In this document: piece after piece, positions 50,430-60,307 of the stretch | Numbering within the stretch: the first letter of the stretch is position 1 | How the letters are laid out: each line of letters begins with the position of its first letter | DNA from: Symbiodinium natans | Taxonomy: Eukaryota > Sar > Dinophyceae > Suessiales > Symbiodiniaceae | Assembly: GCA_905221605.1 (NCBI GenBank) | Contig: CAJNDS010002579.1 | Location: forward strand, 852,734 to 916,733 | Direction: 5' to 3' | Length of the DNA stretch: 64,000 bases | Notes under the pieces: generated by a model | What the model was told of the DNA's origin: nothing | Databases searched by the model: none | The model's input: only the letters and a program-made list of their open reading frames with translations | Translations under genes and position numbers: made by a program

Positions 50430-51415
50430 GTTCAAGGGTTTAGGGTTTAGGGTTCAGGGTTTATAGGGCTCGTGGTTTTGGGTTTATAACAGGGTCATAG
50501 ACTCTTATGGAGTTGTAGGGTAGACGGTTGTCGTGAGGGTTCAGGGCTTCGGCCTTCACTTTAATGTCATCAGGGCTCGGGAGTTTAAAACCCTATAGAA
50601 CCCCAACCCTATAGGCCCGAAACCCTCAAACCCTAGACCCTTATAAGACCTAAACCCTCAACCCTACTAGCCAAAAGCCCCAAAGCATAAGTACCATCTA
50701 GACCCTAAACCCTCAACCCTGGAGATAAAACCCAGCCCCATAAACCCATCATCCTATATATTACCCATAAACCCTTAACCCCTCTAAATCCTAAACCCTA
50801 GACCCTGAACCCTCAACCCTAGAGATACAAGAACCCCAATGCAGGCTAAAGCTCAGAAGCCCTTAGCCCTAAGCCCTAAACCCAATGTAAGCCTGAGCCC
50901 TAGGCTCTAAGCCCTAAGCCCTATAAGCCCTGAGTGAGGCCCTTTTTTCAGGCAGCCAAGCCGTGTGCGATGCTTCGGCCTTGCTGCTGGCCGGCCTACG
51001 TCCTCTGCGAACCCTAAAAGCATCAACCATAAGGCCTAAACCGTAAACCCAAACCCATATATAAATAACCCTAAACCCTATAAAGCTTCTATATATAGAC
51101 CCTATAGACCTAAACTAGGAATGCTCGACCACACCCTTTGCCCAGCAAAGGTCACAGACACTCTGGCCGGCAGAGGTCCACAGACACTCTGCTCGGCCAC
51201 CCCCTCCGCATGCTTGAGGCCATCGGGCCAGGCCCATATATAGACACAAACATAAACCCTTTAACCCAGAAGCCTACAAACCTGAAAGCGAAAACCCTAT
51301 ATATAGAAAAATAAGGCTTCGGGCTCCGGGTTTAGAAGGTTTAGGGTCTATAGGGTCTATATAGTGTTTAGGGTTTAGGGTTTACGAAACCCGTCTAAGC
51401 ATACCAAAACCCTAC
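50430..51415. other. degenerate telomeric and TATATA-flecked spacer
   Basis: Highly diverged CCCTAAA units with interspersed TATAAGCCC and TATATATA words; no gene seen. It separates the first and second genes of the minus-strand cluster. Confidence 0.6.
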
Positions 51416-51550
51416 AGAGCCTGAGAACTAAACCCTAAACCTAAACCCTAAACCCTGAACCCTAAACCCTAAACCCTAAACCCTAAACCCTAAACCCTAA
51501 ACCCTAAACCCTAAACCCTAAACCCTAAACCCTATAAACCCTAAACCCTA
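51416..51550. repeat. CCCTAAA array
   Basis: Around fifteen near-perfect units between cluster genes. Confidence 0.95.
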
Positions 51551-51723
51551 TCGAACCCATAGAGCACGGGCCTTCGGTACTTGCTGCAGCAGCCGAGCCA
51601 AGCGACTGGAGAGCCCAAAAGCTGCGGGTTCCAGCTTGGAGCTCTGTTTATAGCATGTTTTATAGGTTTCTGGGCTTGTCGGATGGGGGGCTTCTATCTA
51701 CAGAAGACCAGCCTCGCATTTTT

Positions 51724-51825
51724 CTGCGGATGTGCCCTCTGCTATGTCATCCAGCTCAGTCACTATACCCTCTCTGCGGATGTGCCCTCTGCTATGTCAT
51801 CCAGCTCAGTCACTATACCCCCTCT
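51724..51825. repeat. 51-bp tandem duplication at a gene end
   Basis: CTGCGGATGTGCCCTCTGC through CACTATACCC occurs twice in a row. The stop codon of the 53215 gene lies in the right copy. Confidence 0.9.
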
Positions 51826-53215
51826 GTCTCCAACAACTCGGGAAGCATCCTGCATGACCTCTGCATTTCGGGCAACCCTCTGGTCGCAGTCGCAGGCTTG
51901 CAAAGCGACCGGGGATCTTGCCCTTGGAATGCTGCTTGGCCACAGCCTTCCGAGCAGCTGCCCCAGCAGCTGCGGGCTTCTTCTTCGACTTTGCCGATGA
52001 AGCGGCAGGCTTCTTCATGTTGGTCGAGGGCTTCCTGCAGACCTTTCCTCCAGCTCGCTCCTGTAAGAGAGCGTCCTGCATCTCATTCAAGGCCGGACCC
52101 GGGATGCCCTCATCATTAGGCAGGCCTGCGCTTCCAGGCTTGGCCTGCGTCTCAGGCATGACATCGTCAACCTCCTTCCTCACACTGGGGCTCAGCACAC
52201 TGAGTTCTTCCATCGTTGCAGTCGGCACCTTCTGGGCTTCACTGGCCCCTACTACACACCGAGGCTGATCCATCAATGCCAGCCTTTGCGATGCAGGTGC
52301 AGCCCTCGGAACCTCCTCTGCAGGAGGTGGAAGCTGCAAGGCCTGGGCTGGCCCTGCTGCACGACCAAGAAGCCTGAGGTTTGGGATGGGCTCCGGCTCT
52401 GGAACTCGAAGAGCCAGCACAGCTGCACTGACAGCCCGGGCAATCAACACATCATTGGGAGTGGAGACTTGAGCAGATGCCATCCTGCTGCTGCTGCTGC
52501 TGCTGCTCACTGCCGAGTGGTTCGACCTGAGTGGCCCCTTCATGGTGCAGGTGTTGAAAGCTGCTTCGGTGAAGGGCCACTCCTCCACCGAGGCTGGTCG
52601 CAAAACACCATGCGCCTCCTGCAGCTCCTCGGGAAGGCCATCAAAGGCCACAGGCAGTGCCGGCAACAGTGGCTCTTCCCGAGAGCCTGCCTTCTTCTTG
52701 TGATACCTCTTGGCACAACCTTTCCATGTGCTGCGAACGATGGCGAGATTGGAGTGTAGATGAAAGCTGGTCGGGGGGGGGCCACCTTCCAATAGTGTGC
52801 ACACTATTGCCATGGTGCCCAACGTCTGCTCTGTTGGAAGCCACAGCCCCAACGAGTCGTGGCTGAACTCACACAGATACTCAGCCCTGTCACGACAGGT
52901 CTTCCTGTTCATCAACTCATGCCAGTGCTGCCTGGACAAAAAGGCATGCAGCCTGCTGTAGTCCTGCTGCTCTCGGCGTTTCGGCTTTTCCACTACAACC
53001 GCCCGGGACAGCACCGACAGAATTGCTTCCCCCTCATCGCCAGTGAACCCTAAGGAAGGCAGCAGCTGCTTCACAGCCTCCACGTCAGCTGCCGAGGGCT
53101 TCAGTTCTTGCAAGAGACCAAGCAGCCTTTGAAAGTGTCGCTTTCTTCCTTCGCCCTCCTCGTGGGGAGCTTGCTCGATCAAGTCCCAAAAAGACTTCAC
53201 TGCTTGCACAGCCAT
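51806..53215 (-). CDS. Cys-tail family protein, unknown function
   Basis: ATG at 53215, TGA at 51808-51806, 469 residues, no intron seen. The N-terminal half is charged and helical; about residues 120-190 contain the block FLSRQHWHELMNRKTC, then LWLPTEQTLGTMAIVC. A Ser run follows (CTG repeat at 52490), then a long disordered part with KKPAASSAKSKKKPAAAG. It ends in a cysteine motif C-x2-C-x5-C-x3-C (Cys 448, 451, 457, 461; GCPKCRGHAGCFPSCWR). The Lys/Ala runs and Cys tail recall proteins I know as abundant in Symbiodiniaceae; not searched. The frame is open upstream to 53335, where TGGGCTCAAG (9/10 to the leader end) lies about 50 nt before the ATG. First gene of the cluster. Confidence 0.65.
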   Translation of the reverse strand: MAVQAVKSFWDLIEQAPHEEGEGRKRHFQRLLGLLQELKPSAADVEAVKQLLPSLGFTGDEGEAILSVLSRAVVVEKPKRREQQDYSRLHAFLSRQHWHELMNRKTCRDRAEYLCEFSHDSLGLWLPTEQTLGTMAIVCTLLEGGPPPTSFHLHSNLAIVRSTWKGCAKRYHKKKAGSREEPLLPALPVAFDGLPEELQEAHGVLRPASVEEWPFTEAAFNTCTMKGPLRSNHSAVSSSSSSSRMASAQVSTPNDVLIARAVSAAVLALRVPEPEPIPNLRLLGRAAGPAQALQLPPPAEEVPRAAPASQRLALMDQPRCVVGASEAQKVPTATMEELSVLSPSVRKEVDDVMPETQAKPGSAGLPNDEGIPGPALNEMQDALLQERAGGKVCRKPSTNMKKPAASSAKSKKKPAAAGAAARKAVAKQHSKGKIPGRFASLRLRPEGCPKCRGHAGCFPSCWRQRGYSD

Positions 53216-53392
53216 GTTCGCGGCTTCACAGCAAACAGCTACACCTAGGAAAAAACTGCTCCTTGAGCCCAGCAAACTCGCCTCGGAGCCTTGCAAAACC
53301 GTGATCTTGTGCTCAAGGATTGCCCTCTGAAGCAAGCTCTTTCTCTGTCACTCGGTGCAGAGGAAGAAGGAAAAAACATATGAAAAAACCAT

Positions 53393-53600
53393 GGGCCCCT
53401 AACTTCACCCTAACTTGTGCCTAACTTCCCCCTAACTTGCCCCTTACTATTTCTGCAACTGGGCCAACTAACTTATAACTGGCCCAATTAACTTATAACA
53501 TACCCCGAAAAAAAGGGGTCAAGTTACACAAATTAAGCAACTAATAACCTAAGTTAAACAATTTTTAACTTAAGATAGGAACAAGTTACATCTTTACTAA
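53393..53600. repeat. TAACTT-rich block right of the gene cluster
   Basis: Repeated CTAACTT, AACTTATAAC and AAGTTA words, starting GGGCCCCTAACTTCACCC. See the left block at 45175-45310. Confidence 0.5.
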
Positions 53601-54001
53601 CTTATTTCAACCTTTCTGGTAGGGTTTAGGGCGTAGCCGTAGTTCCATTTTGGGGTTTGGGGTCTTGGGGTAAGACGGGTCAGAGTATACAAAGAAAATG
53701 CAGGTGCCTCAACAACTGGAATTACACTTGCGGGTTCTAGGAAGCAAAGCAGCAACTCTGCTCGGCCGCTGCCGGGGCGCACCCGAAACGCACTCCCGAG
53801 TTGTATTGTAGTCTCTTTGTTGCTATGATTCTGCCGATCGTTCCGTATAATTACAAGGACATGAGCCCCCAACTTGAAGCCGAAAGGCAAACCTCCATCG
53901 ACTTCAAGTCCTTGTTGGCCCCGAAGCATGGTTACCAAAAAAAAACCCAAAAAACAAAAACATGAAATGAAGATCTGGGCACTCGCACGCCAGGGTCAAT
54001 T
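53597..54001 (-). pseudogene. open segment, duplicated in inverted orientation
   Basis: Minus-strand frame with MLRGQQGLEVDGGLPFGFKL then GAHVLVIIRND. Upstream it remains open (TLACECPDLHFMFLF). The first part (about 53920-54000) is repeated in plus orientation at 55545-55640 with roughly 85% identity, as ACECPDLHFMFLF...TTLRGQQ. Likely fragments of a repeated gene or retroelement; product unknown. Confidence 0.4.
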
Positions 54002-54064
54002 TACATGTTCCCTTATTGGGGTTTGAAAAGGATGATATTTAACAAGACTTCTCAGAGGGTTTTA

Positions 54065-54163
54065 TGGGCCTTATTCCCAAACCCTAAATCCCAAACCCCA
54101 AACCCTAAACCCTAAACCCTAAACCCTAAGCCCTAAGCCCTAAACCCTAAACCCTAAACCCCA
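54065..54163. repeat. CCCTAAA array
   Basis: C-rich array with CCCCAAA and CCCTAAG units. Confidence 0.9.
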
Positions 54164-54209
54164 CCTGTCCCACAGTTTTTTTTGGGAGCTCTCTCATGGC
54201 ACAGGGGCC

Positions 54210-54261
54210 GAGACCGCGGCATCCTAAGAGTGGCACTCCCCAGCGACTGCCTAGGCAGGGG
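54210..54261 (+). CDS. candidate mini-exon
   Basis: Acceptor AGCTCTCTCATGGCACAG. It reads GPRPRHPKSGTPQRLPRQ; the end is near GGAGGGTTTAGGG, donor uncertain. Confidence 0.3.
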
Positions 54262-54327
54262 GGAGGGTTTAGGGTTTAGGGTTAAGGGTTTAGGGTTTAG
54301 GGTTTAGGGTTGCGGGTTTAGGGTTTA

Positions 54328-54462
54328 TCAAGGGATGAAGACTCTGCCCCTGAAGGTTCCCCTTAATATACTCTTAATATGGCCCTTGCATTCCCTTAGG
54401 GATGCTTAAACAGGGGCCCCAACACCGAAGGGTACAACCTTAAGGGGCCAAGGTAGGACCCC
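54328..54462. mobile_element. C-family MITE
   Basis: TCAAGGGATGAAGACTCTGC ... GGGTACAACCTTAAGGGG, slightly shortened, no insertion. Confidence 0.6.
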
Positions 54463-54467
54463 TAGAG

Positions 54468-54572
54468 TTTAGGGTTTAGGGTTTAGGGTTTAGGGTTTAG
54501 GGTTTAGGGTTTAGGGTTTAGGGTTCAGGGTTCAGGGTTCAGGGTTCAGGGTTCAGGGTTCAGGGTTTAGGG
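54468..54572. repeat. TTTAGGG then TTCAGGG array
   Basis: About nine TTTAGGG units followed by seven TTCAGGG units. Confidence 0.95.
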
Positions 54573-54942
54573 TGGGAGGGGGGGGAGTTGTTTGTACACG
54601 CGATCAAGTTGCGATGTTGTGCGATTGTGCCATTGGACTCCTCGATGTGTGCCTGCCGACAGTCAGCTAGGGTCTAGGGTCTGGGGTTTAGACTTTATGG
54701 TTTAGGCAGTTGCCAGGCAAAAACAACCAAAACCCTAAGCACCCTCAGCACCCGCAAACCCTCACACCCTAAAACCCTACACCCCTGGCAAACACTGCAA
54801 GCACGAAGCCCTAAACCCTAAACCCTAACCCCTAAACCCTAAACCCTCAACCCTAGCCTGCTAAACCCTAAACCCGAAACCCTGAACCCTGAACCCTGAA
54901 CCCTAAACCCTAAACCCCGAACCATCCCCCCGCTCCTTTCAG

Positions 54943-55011
54943 TCGCCACCCCCGGAAGGCTTTCAAATCGGTGAGGCCTCGCAGATCATTAGCGGAGGCG
55001 GGGGGCTTTAG
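54943..55011 (+). CDS. candidate exon with GTGAGG donor or TAG
   Basis: Acceptor CCCCGCTCCTTTCAG is strong. It reads SPPPEGFQIGEASQIISGGG then GL and TAG; GTGAGGCC at 54971 is a consensus donor, giving a 28-nt exon instead. Confidence 0.45.
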   Translation, partial: SPPPEGFQIGEASQIISGGGGL

Positions 55012-55119
55012 GCTTATGGGGTTTAGGGTTTAGGGTTTGGGGTTTGGGGTTTGGGGATTTAAACTTTAGGGTTTAGGGTTCAGAAGTCTCATGCGCTGTT
55101 TGTTCTTCCTCCTCAACAG

Positions 55120-55160
55120 GGCAACTCTTCTGGCAGCTAGCAAGTCCAGCTTCAAAAAGG
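55120..55160 (+). CDS. candidate mini-exon
   Basis: Acceptor GTTTGTTCTTCCTCCTCAACAG, donor GTTTAGGGCTC. It reads ATLLAASKSSFKK after one phase base; a second frame is open. Confidence 0.45.
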
Positions 55161-55177
55161 GTTTAGGGCTCAGGGTT

Positions 55178-55375
55178 GATCATGGGGTTCTTACCTTGGG
55201 CCCGTAAGGTTGTACCCTTGGGTTTGGGCACCCCTTTGAAAGATCTTCTGAGGAAATATGAGGGCCCTTTTGAGGAGTACCCTAAACCCCTAAAACCCTG
55301 AACCCTAACCCTTAAGTATGTTTAATGGAACCTCCCATGGGTACATCCTTAGGGGACCGAGTATGACTCCCTTGA
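55178..55375. mobile_element. C-family MITE with telomeric insertion
   Basis: TTGGGCCCGTAAGGTTGTACCC ... GGGTACATCCTTAGGGGACC with CCCTAAACCCC units inserted at about 55281-55312 in the middle. Confidence 0.55.
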
Positions 55376-56330
55376 TCTTAAGAGTCTCATGGTCGGGCGG
55401 AGGGCCCCGGTTGCGCAATGTGAGCAAAATATTGCTACGCATTGCTATACTAATTGATGCAGATTGCTATAGGTTTTGGGTTTAGGGTGTATGGTCTCCC
55501 CCGGCCCAAAGCCGTCAACAACAAAAACGAAGACTTGGAGACTGATGTCTGGACCCTGGCGTGCGAGTGCCCGGATCTTCATTTCATGTTTTTGTTTTGT
55601 GGGTTTTGGGTAACCACGCTTCGGGGCCAACAAAGCCTCCGCTAGCTAGCTCCATGTAAGGAAGAAACATACTATGCTTGCACGGGATGGTGGGTCTCAA
55701 TTCGCCCCCCCCCCCCCCCCCCAGTCATGAGGAGGCTGAGCCATCTATTGAAGGGTTAACTGCAATGCATAAGCATTCTTGCTTTCCAGCAAACAACAAA
55801 GCGTAGTGTCTACGGATACTGTGTATGCAAGGCTAATTTAGCGAACTAAACTACCGGTATTGGCAAACTCAGAACACAATCTGGCTTAGGGAGTAGCCTG
55901 CTGCAAAAGGTTTCGGTTGCGAAGCTTCTAAGTGCTTCCGGAATTTCGGGGAGGGGGGTGGGAGTGGGCTGGGAAACCCTAAGCCCTAAACCATACAGGC
56001 CCTCGCCCCGAAACCCGAAGCCGTAAACATCGAGCCCATGACTTCCTGGAATCTTAGACTTGTCAGTCCTGAGCAGGTCTTTAACCTTTGGTTGAAAGCA
56101 CTTTCGGGGATAATGAACCGTTTAAGGAGCGTTTGCGAAAATAGGGGACCCCCAAAATATAGACACTATGTTTCCCTTAGAATAAGGACCCCAACAGGTA
56201 CCCGCTAGCGTCGTAAACCCCCGTTTTGTTTCCCACGAGAGTTCACATTGGCCACATTCCGCTCCGCATTCTTCTGATGTTGTCAGTATGAAATCAGGCC
56301 TGGGCAGCTCATGTGGCATGAATGAGACAC
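55376..56330. other. no gene called
   Basis: Contains the plus-oriented repeat of the 53597-54001 segment (55545-55640), a C17 run near 55707, and the K-family repeat at 56132-56212. Otherwise ordinary sequence with few arrays. Confidence 0.4.
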
Positions 56331-56398
56331 CCTAAACCCTAAACCCGAAAGAACCAGGCGTGCTGGTAGCGACTCCTCACCAAGTGCGTTCTCACCAG

Positions 56399-56539
56399 CG
56401 GGCGCCAGGAGACAAGGCTGTCGGCTTACAGCAACTGCTTTTGAGCATGAGGCTTCCGGATCAGGGCTTCAAAGGGTCTTTATGGAGGAAGGGCACAGGC
56501 ATGTTTCTAACCTGCCCAGAACCGCAATGTCCCCTCTAG
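56399..56539 (+). CDS. candidate last exon, 46 codons then TAG
   Basis: Acceptor AAGTGCGTTCTCACCAG. It reads RAPGDKAVGLQQLLLSMRLP then DQGFKGSLWRKGTGMF... to TAG. A CCCTAAA array ends about 50 bp upstream. Family unknown. Confidence 0.5.
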   Translation, partial: RAPGDKAVGLQQLLLSMRLPDQGFKGSLWRKGTGMFLTCPEPQCPL

Positions 56540-56784
56540 TGCTGCCACCTATCTTCGCCTGCATGTGACGCGGCATATGTCCTCCCTTATCAAAAACTAT
56601 GCATGCAGATGTATGGTCAATTGTCTAAATCATGGTCCTTTTTGGGGTTACTCCCATGTATATCTACCTACGTGCAGCGCACTTCTTTGTACATAGATAG
56701 ACAAGCCGATGTACAGTTTGCATACAGTCATATGGCCAAGTGAGAAGTGCATCTTGCATCGCAGCCCATGCACAGACAGACACC

Positions 56785-56828
<44 letters not shown>

Positions 56829-56885
56829 CACGTACACATATATATATATATATATATTTATTTCTTTATTTCTTATTATATATAT
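56785..56885. repeat. (CA)n(TA)n microsatellite
   Basis: CACACA passes into two (TA)n tracts. Confidence 0.95.
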
Positions 56886-56969
56886 ACCCACACACCGAGC
56901 CTTGGGGTCAGGCCATCTGCCGCGAAACATTCGCGCTGCTTCTTGCCTGTACGCTGAGGACCCAACCAG

Positions 56970-57020
56970 GGTCGGCCTCGGCTTTCAGAGGTTCGGTGCA
57001 AGCCTGCAACCTCGACAGAT
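56970..57020 (+). CDS. candidate mini-exon
   Basis: Acceptor GGACCCAACCAG, donor GTAGGGTTTAGGG. It reads VGLGFQRFGASLQPRQ. Confidence 0.45.
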
Positions 57021-57279
57021 GTAGGGTTTAGGGTTTAGGGTTACCCCCCCCCCCCCCCTGCGGATGCTGAGCTCCCCGGCTCAGCTTCAGGGGTGTGTTT
57101 GCTAGTCTGGTAGCGTAATGAAGACAGCAGAGTGTGAAGTAGGCCAAATGGAAGGGTGATCTGGGAGTTCATACGAGTAGAAACATTCCAAGAACCCTGA
57201 AGCCGCTTTGGACCTTACACCCGAAACCCGAAACCCTAAACCCTAAACCTCAAACCCCCGGCAAGACCAAGGTTCATAG

Positions 57280-57380
57280 AGCCGCAGTGGGACGCCGCCA
57301 TTTGCCCCCCCAAGGGCGTGGGCTACGATGCTGACGGGCCCCCCAGGAGCTTCAGTTTCAGAGGGTCCAAAAACCCCTGG
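57280..57380 (+). CDS. candidate exon, 101 nt
   Basis: Acceptor GACCAAGGTTCATAG, donor GTTTAGGGTTTAGGG. After two phase bases it reads PQWDAAICPPKGVGYDADGP then PRSFSFRGSKNPW. CCCTAAA array before, TTTAGGG after. Among the best candidates. Confidence 0.55.
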
Positions 57381-57462
57381 GTTTAGGGTTTAGGGTTGAG
57401 GGTTTAGGGCTTAGGGCTTAGGGTTTAGGGTTTAGGGTTTAGGGGTTTAGGGGGTTTAGAAG

Positions 57463-57501
57463 ATTTGAAAAAGCTGAATAAAGCTGCTCGGGCTGCGAAG
57501 G
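57463..57501 (+). CDS. candidate mini-exon
   Basis: Follows a telomeric TTTAGAAG; donor GTTCAAG. It reads DLKKLNKAARAAK. Confidence 0.35.
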
Positions 57502-57588
57502 GTTCAAGATTGACGCGGCCCTTTGTGTTTTTTTTTAGAGCAGATTCTAAACCCTAAACCCTAAACCCTAAACCCCAAACCCTAAACC

Positions 57589-57733
57589 CTACCCCTATTA
57601 ACCCCCTTAAAAAGGGCCCTTAATAGGGCCTGTAACCCCTTAAAAAGGCCCCTTAATAGGGCCTATAACCCCTTAAAAAGGGCCCTTAATAGGGTTGGTT
57701 AGGGGATTATAAGGCCTAATAGCCCATGCTGGT
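57589..57733. mobile_element. E-family element with triplicated core
   Basis: AACCCC(C)TTAAAAAGG(G/C)CCCTTAATAGGG occurs three times at about 42-bp spacing before the normal right end AATAGCCCATGCTGG. Confidence 0.65.
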
Positions 57734-57788
57734 ATGGCGCCAGCTTAGTCAAGGCCTCGCACGAGCAAAGTACAGAAGGGACATGTGC

Positions 57789-57880
57789 CCAGAGAGCCCA
57801 ATACCCCTTATACTTGATATACATCCTTAGATATTAAAAGAGTTTACGGTGTATTACTGTCTTAAGGGGCATTGGGCTTT
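57789..57880. mobile_element. I-family palindromic element
   Basis: GAGCCCAATACCCCTTA ... TAAGGGGCATTGGGCTT. GAGCCCAATAC also occurs at 12016 and 12866, with an inverted GGTATTGGG nearby in both. Confidence 0.5.
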
Positions 57881-58193
57881 TCGAGTGTTGAACCGGAAGA
57901 GCATGGTCCGGGAAGAGGAAGCAGGATCACGAGGTGTCGGAGCGTCCAGGGTTTACTTGAAGGCACCTAAAGCAGTTCTTTTCTGGGTTTGTTACAGGGG
58001 ATTATTCGTATACTACCCTAAAAAGGTACTACATAGGACCCTTTGCATTACATAGGGTTTCGGGTGTTAAAAGCGCGGTTCAAGAGGTTTGGTGGAATGG
58101 CCTTTTTGTTGAAGTAAGACATAGATGTGTACTGCAGTAAGCACCTGGGGATAGCAGCTACCTTTCGGGTTTTTAGGACTTTTCAATCCGCAG

Positions 58194-58315
58194 GTTCTCT
58201 TTCACGAGCCAGCGCATGGAATTACGCATGGCCTTACACTGGTCCTTGGGTTGCTATCTGAAGCCTCTCCCCATCCTTGGGTTCGTTATCTGTGCATTGT
58301 ATTCCCACCAGAGAG
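58194..58315 (+). CDS. candidate exon, 122 nt
   Basis: Acceptor ACTTTTCAATCCGCAG, donor GTAGGTTTAGGG. Frame 0 is open: VLFHEPAHGITHGLTLVLGL then LSEASPHPWVRYLCIVFPPE. Hydrophobic, possibly membrane-associated; unknown. Confidence 0.5.
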
Positions 58316-58357
58316 GTAGGTTTAGGGATGGGGGTTTGAGGGCGTAATCCCATCAAG

Positions 58358-58443
58358 CCAAGGTCCTTAAAGAGGAGGAGGCTGAGCTTATCCCGCCCCT
58401 CTCAAAGAGGCTGAGGAGAAGCTTAGCTGCACTGCAGTTCAGG
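58358..58443 (+). CDS. candidate exon
   Basis: Follows AATCCCATCAAG. The frame reads KVLKEEEAELIPPLSKRLRR then SLAALQ and meets GTTTGGG. It lies about 40 bp after the previous candidate's donor, which would be a very short intron. Confidence 0.4.
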
Positions 58444-58608
58444 GTTTGGGTTTAGTGCGGGTGTCAAGCCTCTGTCCCTCTGTCTCTGTGCGTGTGTCTG
58501 TCTGCCTGCCTGCCTGGTTGTCTGTCTGTCAGTCTCTCTGCTTTCTCTAAGTTCCAAGTTTTCTGCGACCCGACACCCTCAGCCATTGCATATCCTACAT
58601 GGACATAA

Positions 58609-58641
<33 letters not shown>

Positions 58642-58981
58642 GTACATATATGTAAGGCAAGGTACAAGTATGTCAGATTTCAAGCACGAGACACAGCGCG
58701 TGTCCCAGCCCTAAACACGAAATAAGGGGTTCCTGGGAGTGTTCCCGAATAGGGATCCCTTGAAGGGTCGTTGGGGTTGGGATTAGGGTGTAGGGTTTAT
58801 AAACCCTAAACTCTGCACCTGGAGTCTGGGTTTAGGGTAGGATTTGTGGCTTTAAGCCCCGAGGTTACTCGTTTCATGAGCGGGGTTAAGCCCCGAAGTC
58901 CCGAACTCTACACGGTCGACCTTGAGCCCAAACTCTTGTGAGCTGAAATCTGCCATCAGCCTAGAGTTACTTCAACTGGCC

Positions 58982-59095
58982 ATTAAATCTACAACCCTAA
59001 ACCCCCTAAACCCTAAACCCTAAGCCCTAAACCCTAAACCCTAAACCCTAAGCCCCAAGCCCTAAACCCTAAACCCTAAACCCTAAACCCTTTCC
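58982..59095. repeat. CCCTAAA array
   Basis: C-rich array before the 59109 exon candidate. Confidence 0.95.
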
Positions 59096-59108
59096 TAAGC
59101 TCCCTAAG

Positions 59109-59228
59109 AGTCTCAATCAGCCCCAAGTGCTGGCCGCCGAGCGAGGAACGCCCCCAGATGAGTCCCCCGTGGTCTTCGGCGAGTACTTGGGAACCTCCTT
59201 CGAGGAGTACTACAAGCACAACAACTGA
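59109..59228 (+). CDS. candidate last exon, 39 codons then TGA
   Basis: Acceptor CCTAAGCTCCCTAAG. It reads SLNQPQVLAAERGTPPDESP then VVFGEYLGTSFEEYYKHNN and TGA, the most protein-like mini-exon of the window. The stop lies in a 15-bp sequence repeated beyond the TTTAGGG array. Family unknown. Confidence 0.6.
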   Translation, partial: SLNQPQVLAAERGTPPDESPVVFGEYLGTSFEEYYKHNN

Positions 59229-59232
59229 GGTG

Positions 59233-59291
59233 GGGGGGGGCTTGGGGTTTAGGGTTTAGGGTTTAGGGTTTAGGGTTTAGGGTTTAGGGTT
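59233..59291. repeat. TTTAGGG array flanked by a 15-bp direct repeat
   Basis: G-run, GGGGCTTGGGG, then TTTAGGG units. ACAACAACTGAGGTG occurs at 59218-59232 and 59292-59306. Confidence 0.85.
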
Positions 59292-59440
59292 ACAACAACT
59301 GAGGTGTGCAGGGGGGCTCGAGACTTGGGGCGCTCTGATTCGTTAGCTTAGCTAGGGCCTAGGGCCTAGGAGTTGTTTGCGTTCGTAGGCCGCACTTAGG
59401 GACCAGGGTGAGGCCTGCCCTTCAAGCCTCCAGCCGTGAG

Positions 59441-59489
59441 CAACTAAGGAACCTCATAGTCGGGTAGCAGCTGCTCGCCCCACCTGTGG
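59441..59489 (+). CDS. candidate mini-exon
   Basis: Follows CTCCAGCCGTGAG, donor GTTTAGGGTTTAGGG. It reads TKEPHSRVAAARPTC. Confidence 0.3.
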
Positions 59490-59937
59490 GTTTAGGGTTT
59501 AGGGTTTAGGGTCTAGGGTTTAGGGTTTAGGGTCTAGGGTCTAGGGTCTAGGGTCTTGGCTCTGTGGCCCAGAGCGGAGGTAGATCTAATGAGGAGATCA
59601 GGGCTGGGCTCTGAAAGCTTCACGAAGCTCTTCGCAACAGGCTTTTGGCTTACGGCTTCCCTGGCAGTTGTTGAGGGGTAAAGTGTTTAGGGCCCTCAAA
59701 AAAGCCCGAAAAAACCGAAACCCGGAGTGGACCACTTTAGCCCCCCAACCGGCCTGCTGTGACAAAGGGGGCCCTCTTCGAACTCGTGCTTCAGCAGCCT
59801 TGGTTGAAACCCAGCGTGCTCCCTCGAAGGTCCCTAACCCTAGAACCCCCCAACCCGAAACCCGAAACCCGAAACCCTAAGCCCTAAACCCTAAACCCTA
59901 AACCCCTAAACCCCTAAACTCCTAAACCCATCTCCAG

Positions 59938-59998
59938 GGGCCACTGAGATGAAGCCGCTTGGGCTTCGAATTCGTCCCGAAGTCTCGGATTGCTTTGG
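59938..59998 (+). CDS. candidate mini-exon
   Basis: Acceptor TAAACCCATCTCCAG, donor GTCTCTC. It reads ATEMKPLGLRIRPEVSDCF. Confidence 0.45.
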
Positions 59999-60269
59999 GT
60001 CTCTCTTTTTTTATCGTTTTGCTTCGAACTTCCAGGTGCCCAATGCTGGTTTAGGGTTTTGGGGTTTGGGGTTTAGGGTTTAGGGTTTAAAATGCTACCA
60101 AAGGGTTTAAGGCTTAGGGTTAATTGCCAAAGGGGTCACGGTTTATGAGTTTATTCCAAATACTAATTAAGGTGGAAGCGGCAGCTTCTTGTGTTTTTTG
60201 GTCCTAGCGGGCACCAGGTTTCATGGCTTCAGCAGCTCAGCGCTGCCCTAAATCGCTGACGCCCCTCGC

Positions 60270-60270
60270 G

Positions 60271-60305
<35 letters not shown>
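60270..60305. repeat. poly-C run, about 36 nt
   Basis: Longest C homopolymer of the window. Confidence 0.95.
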
Positions 60306-60307
<2 letters not shown>

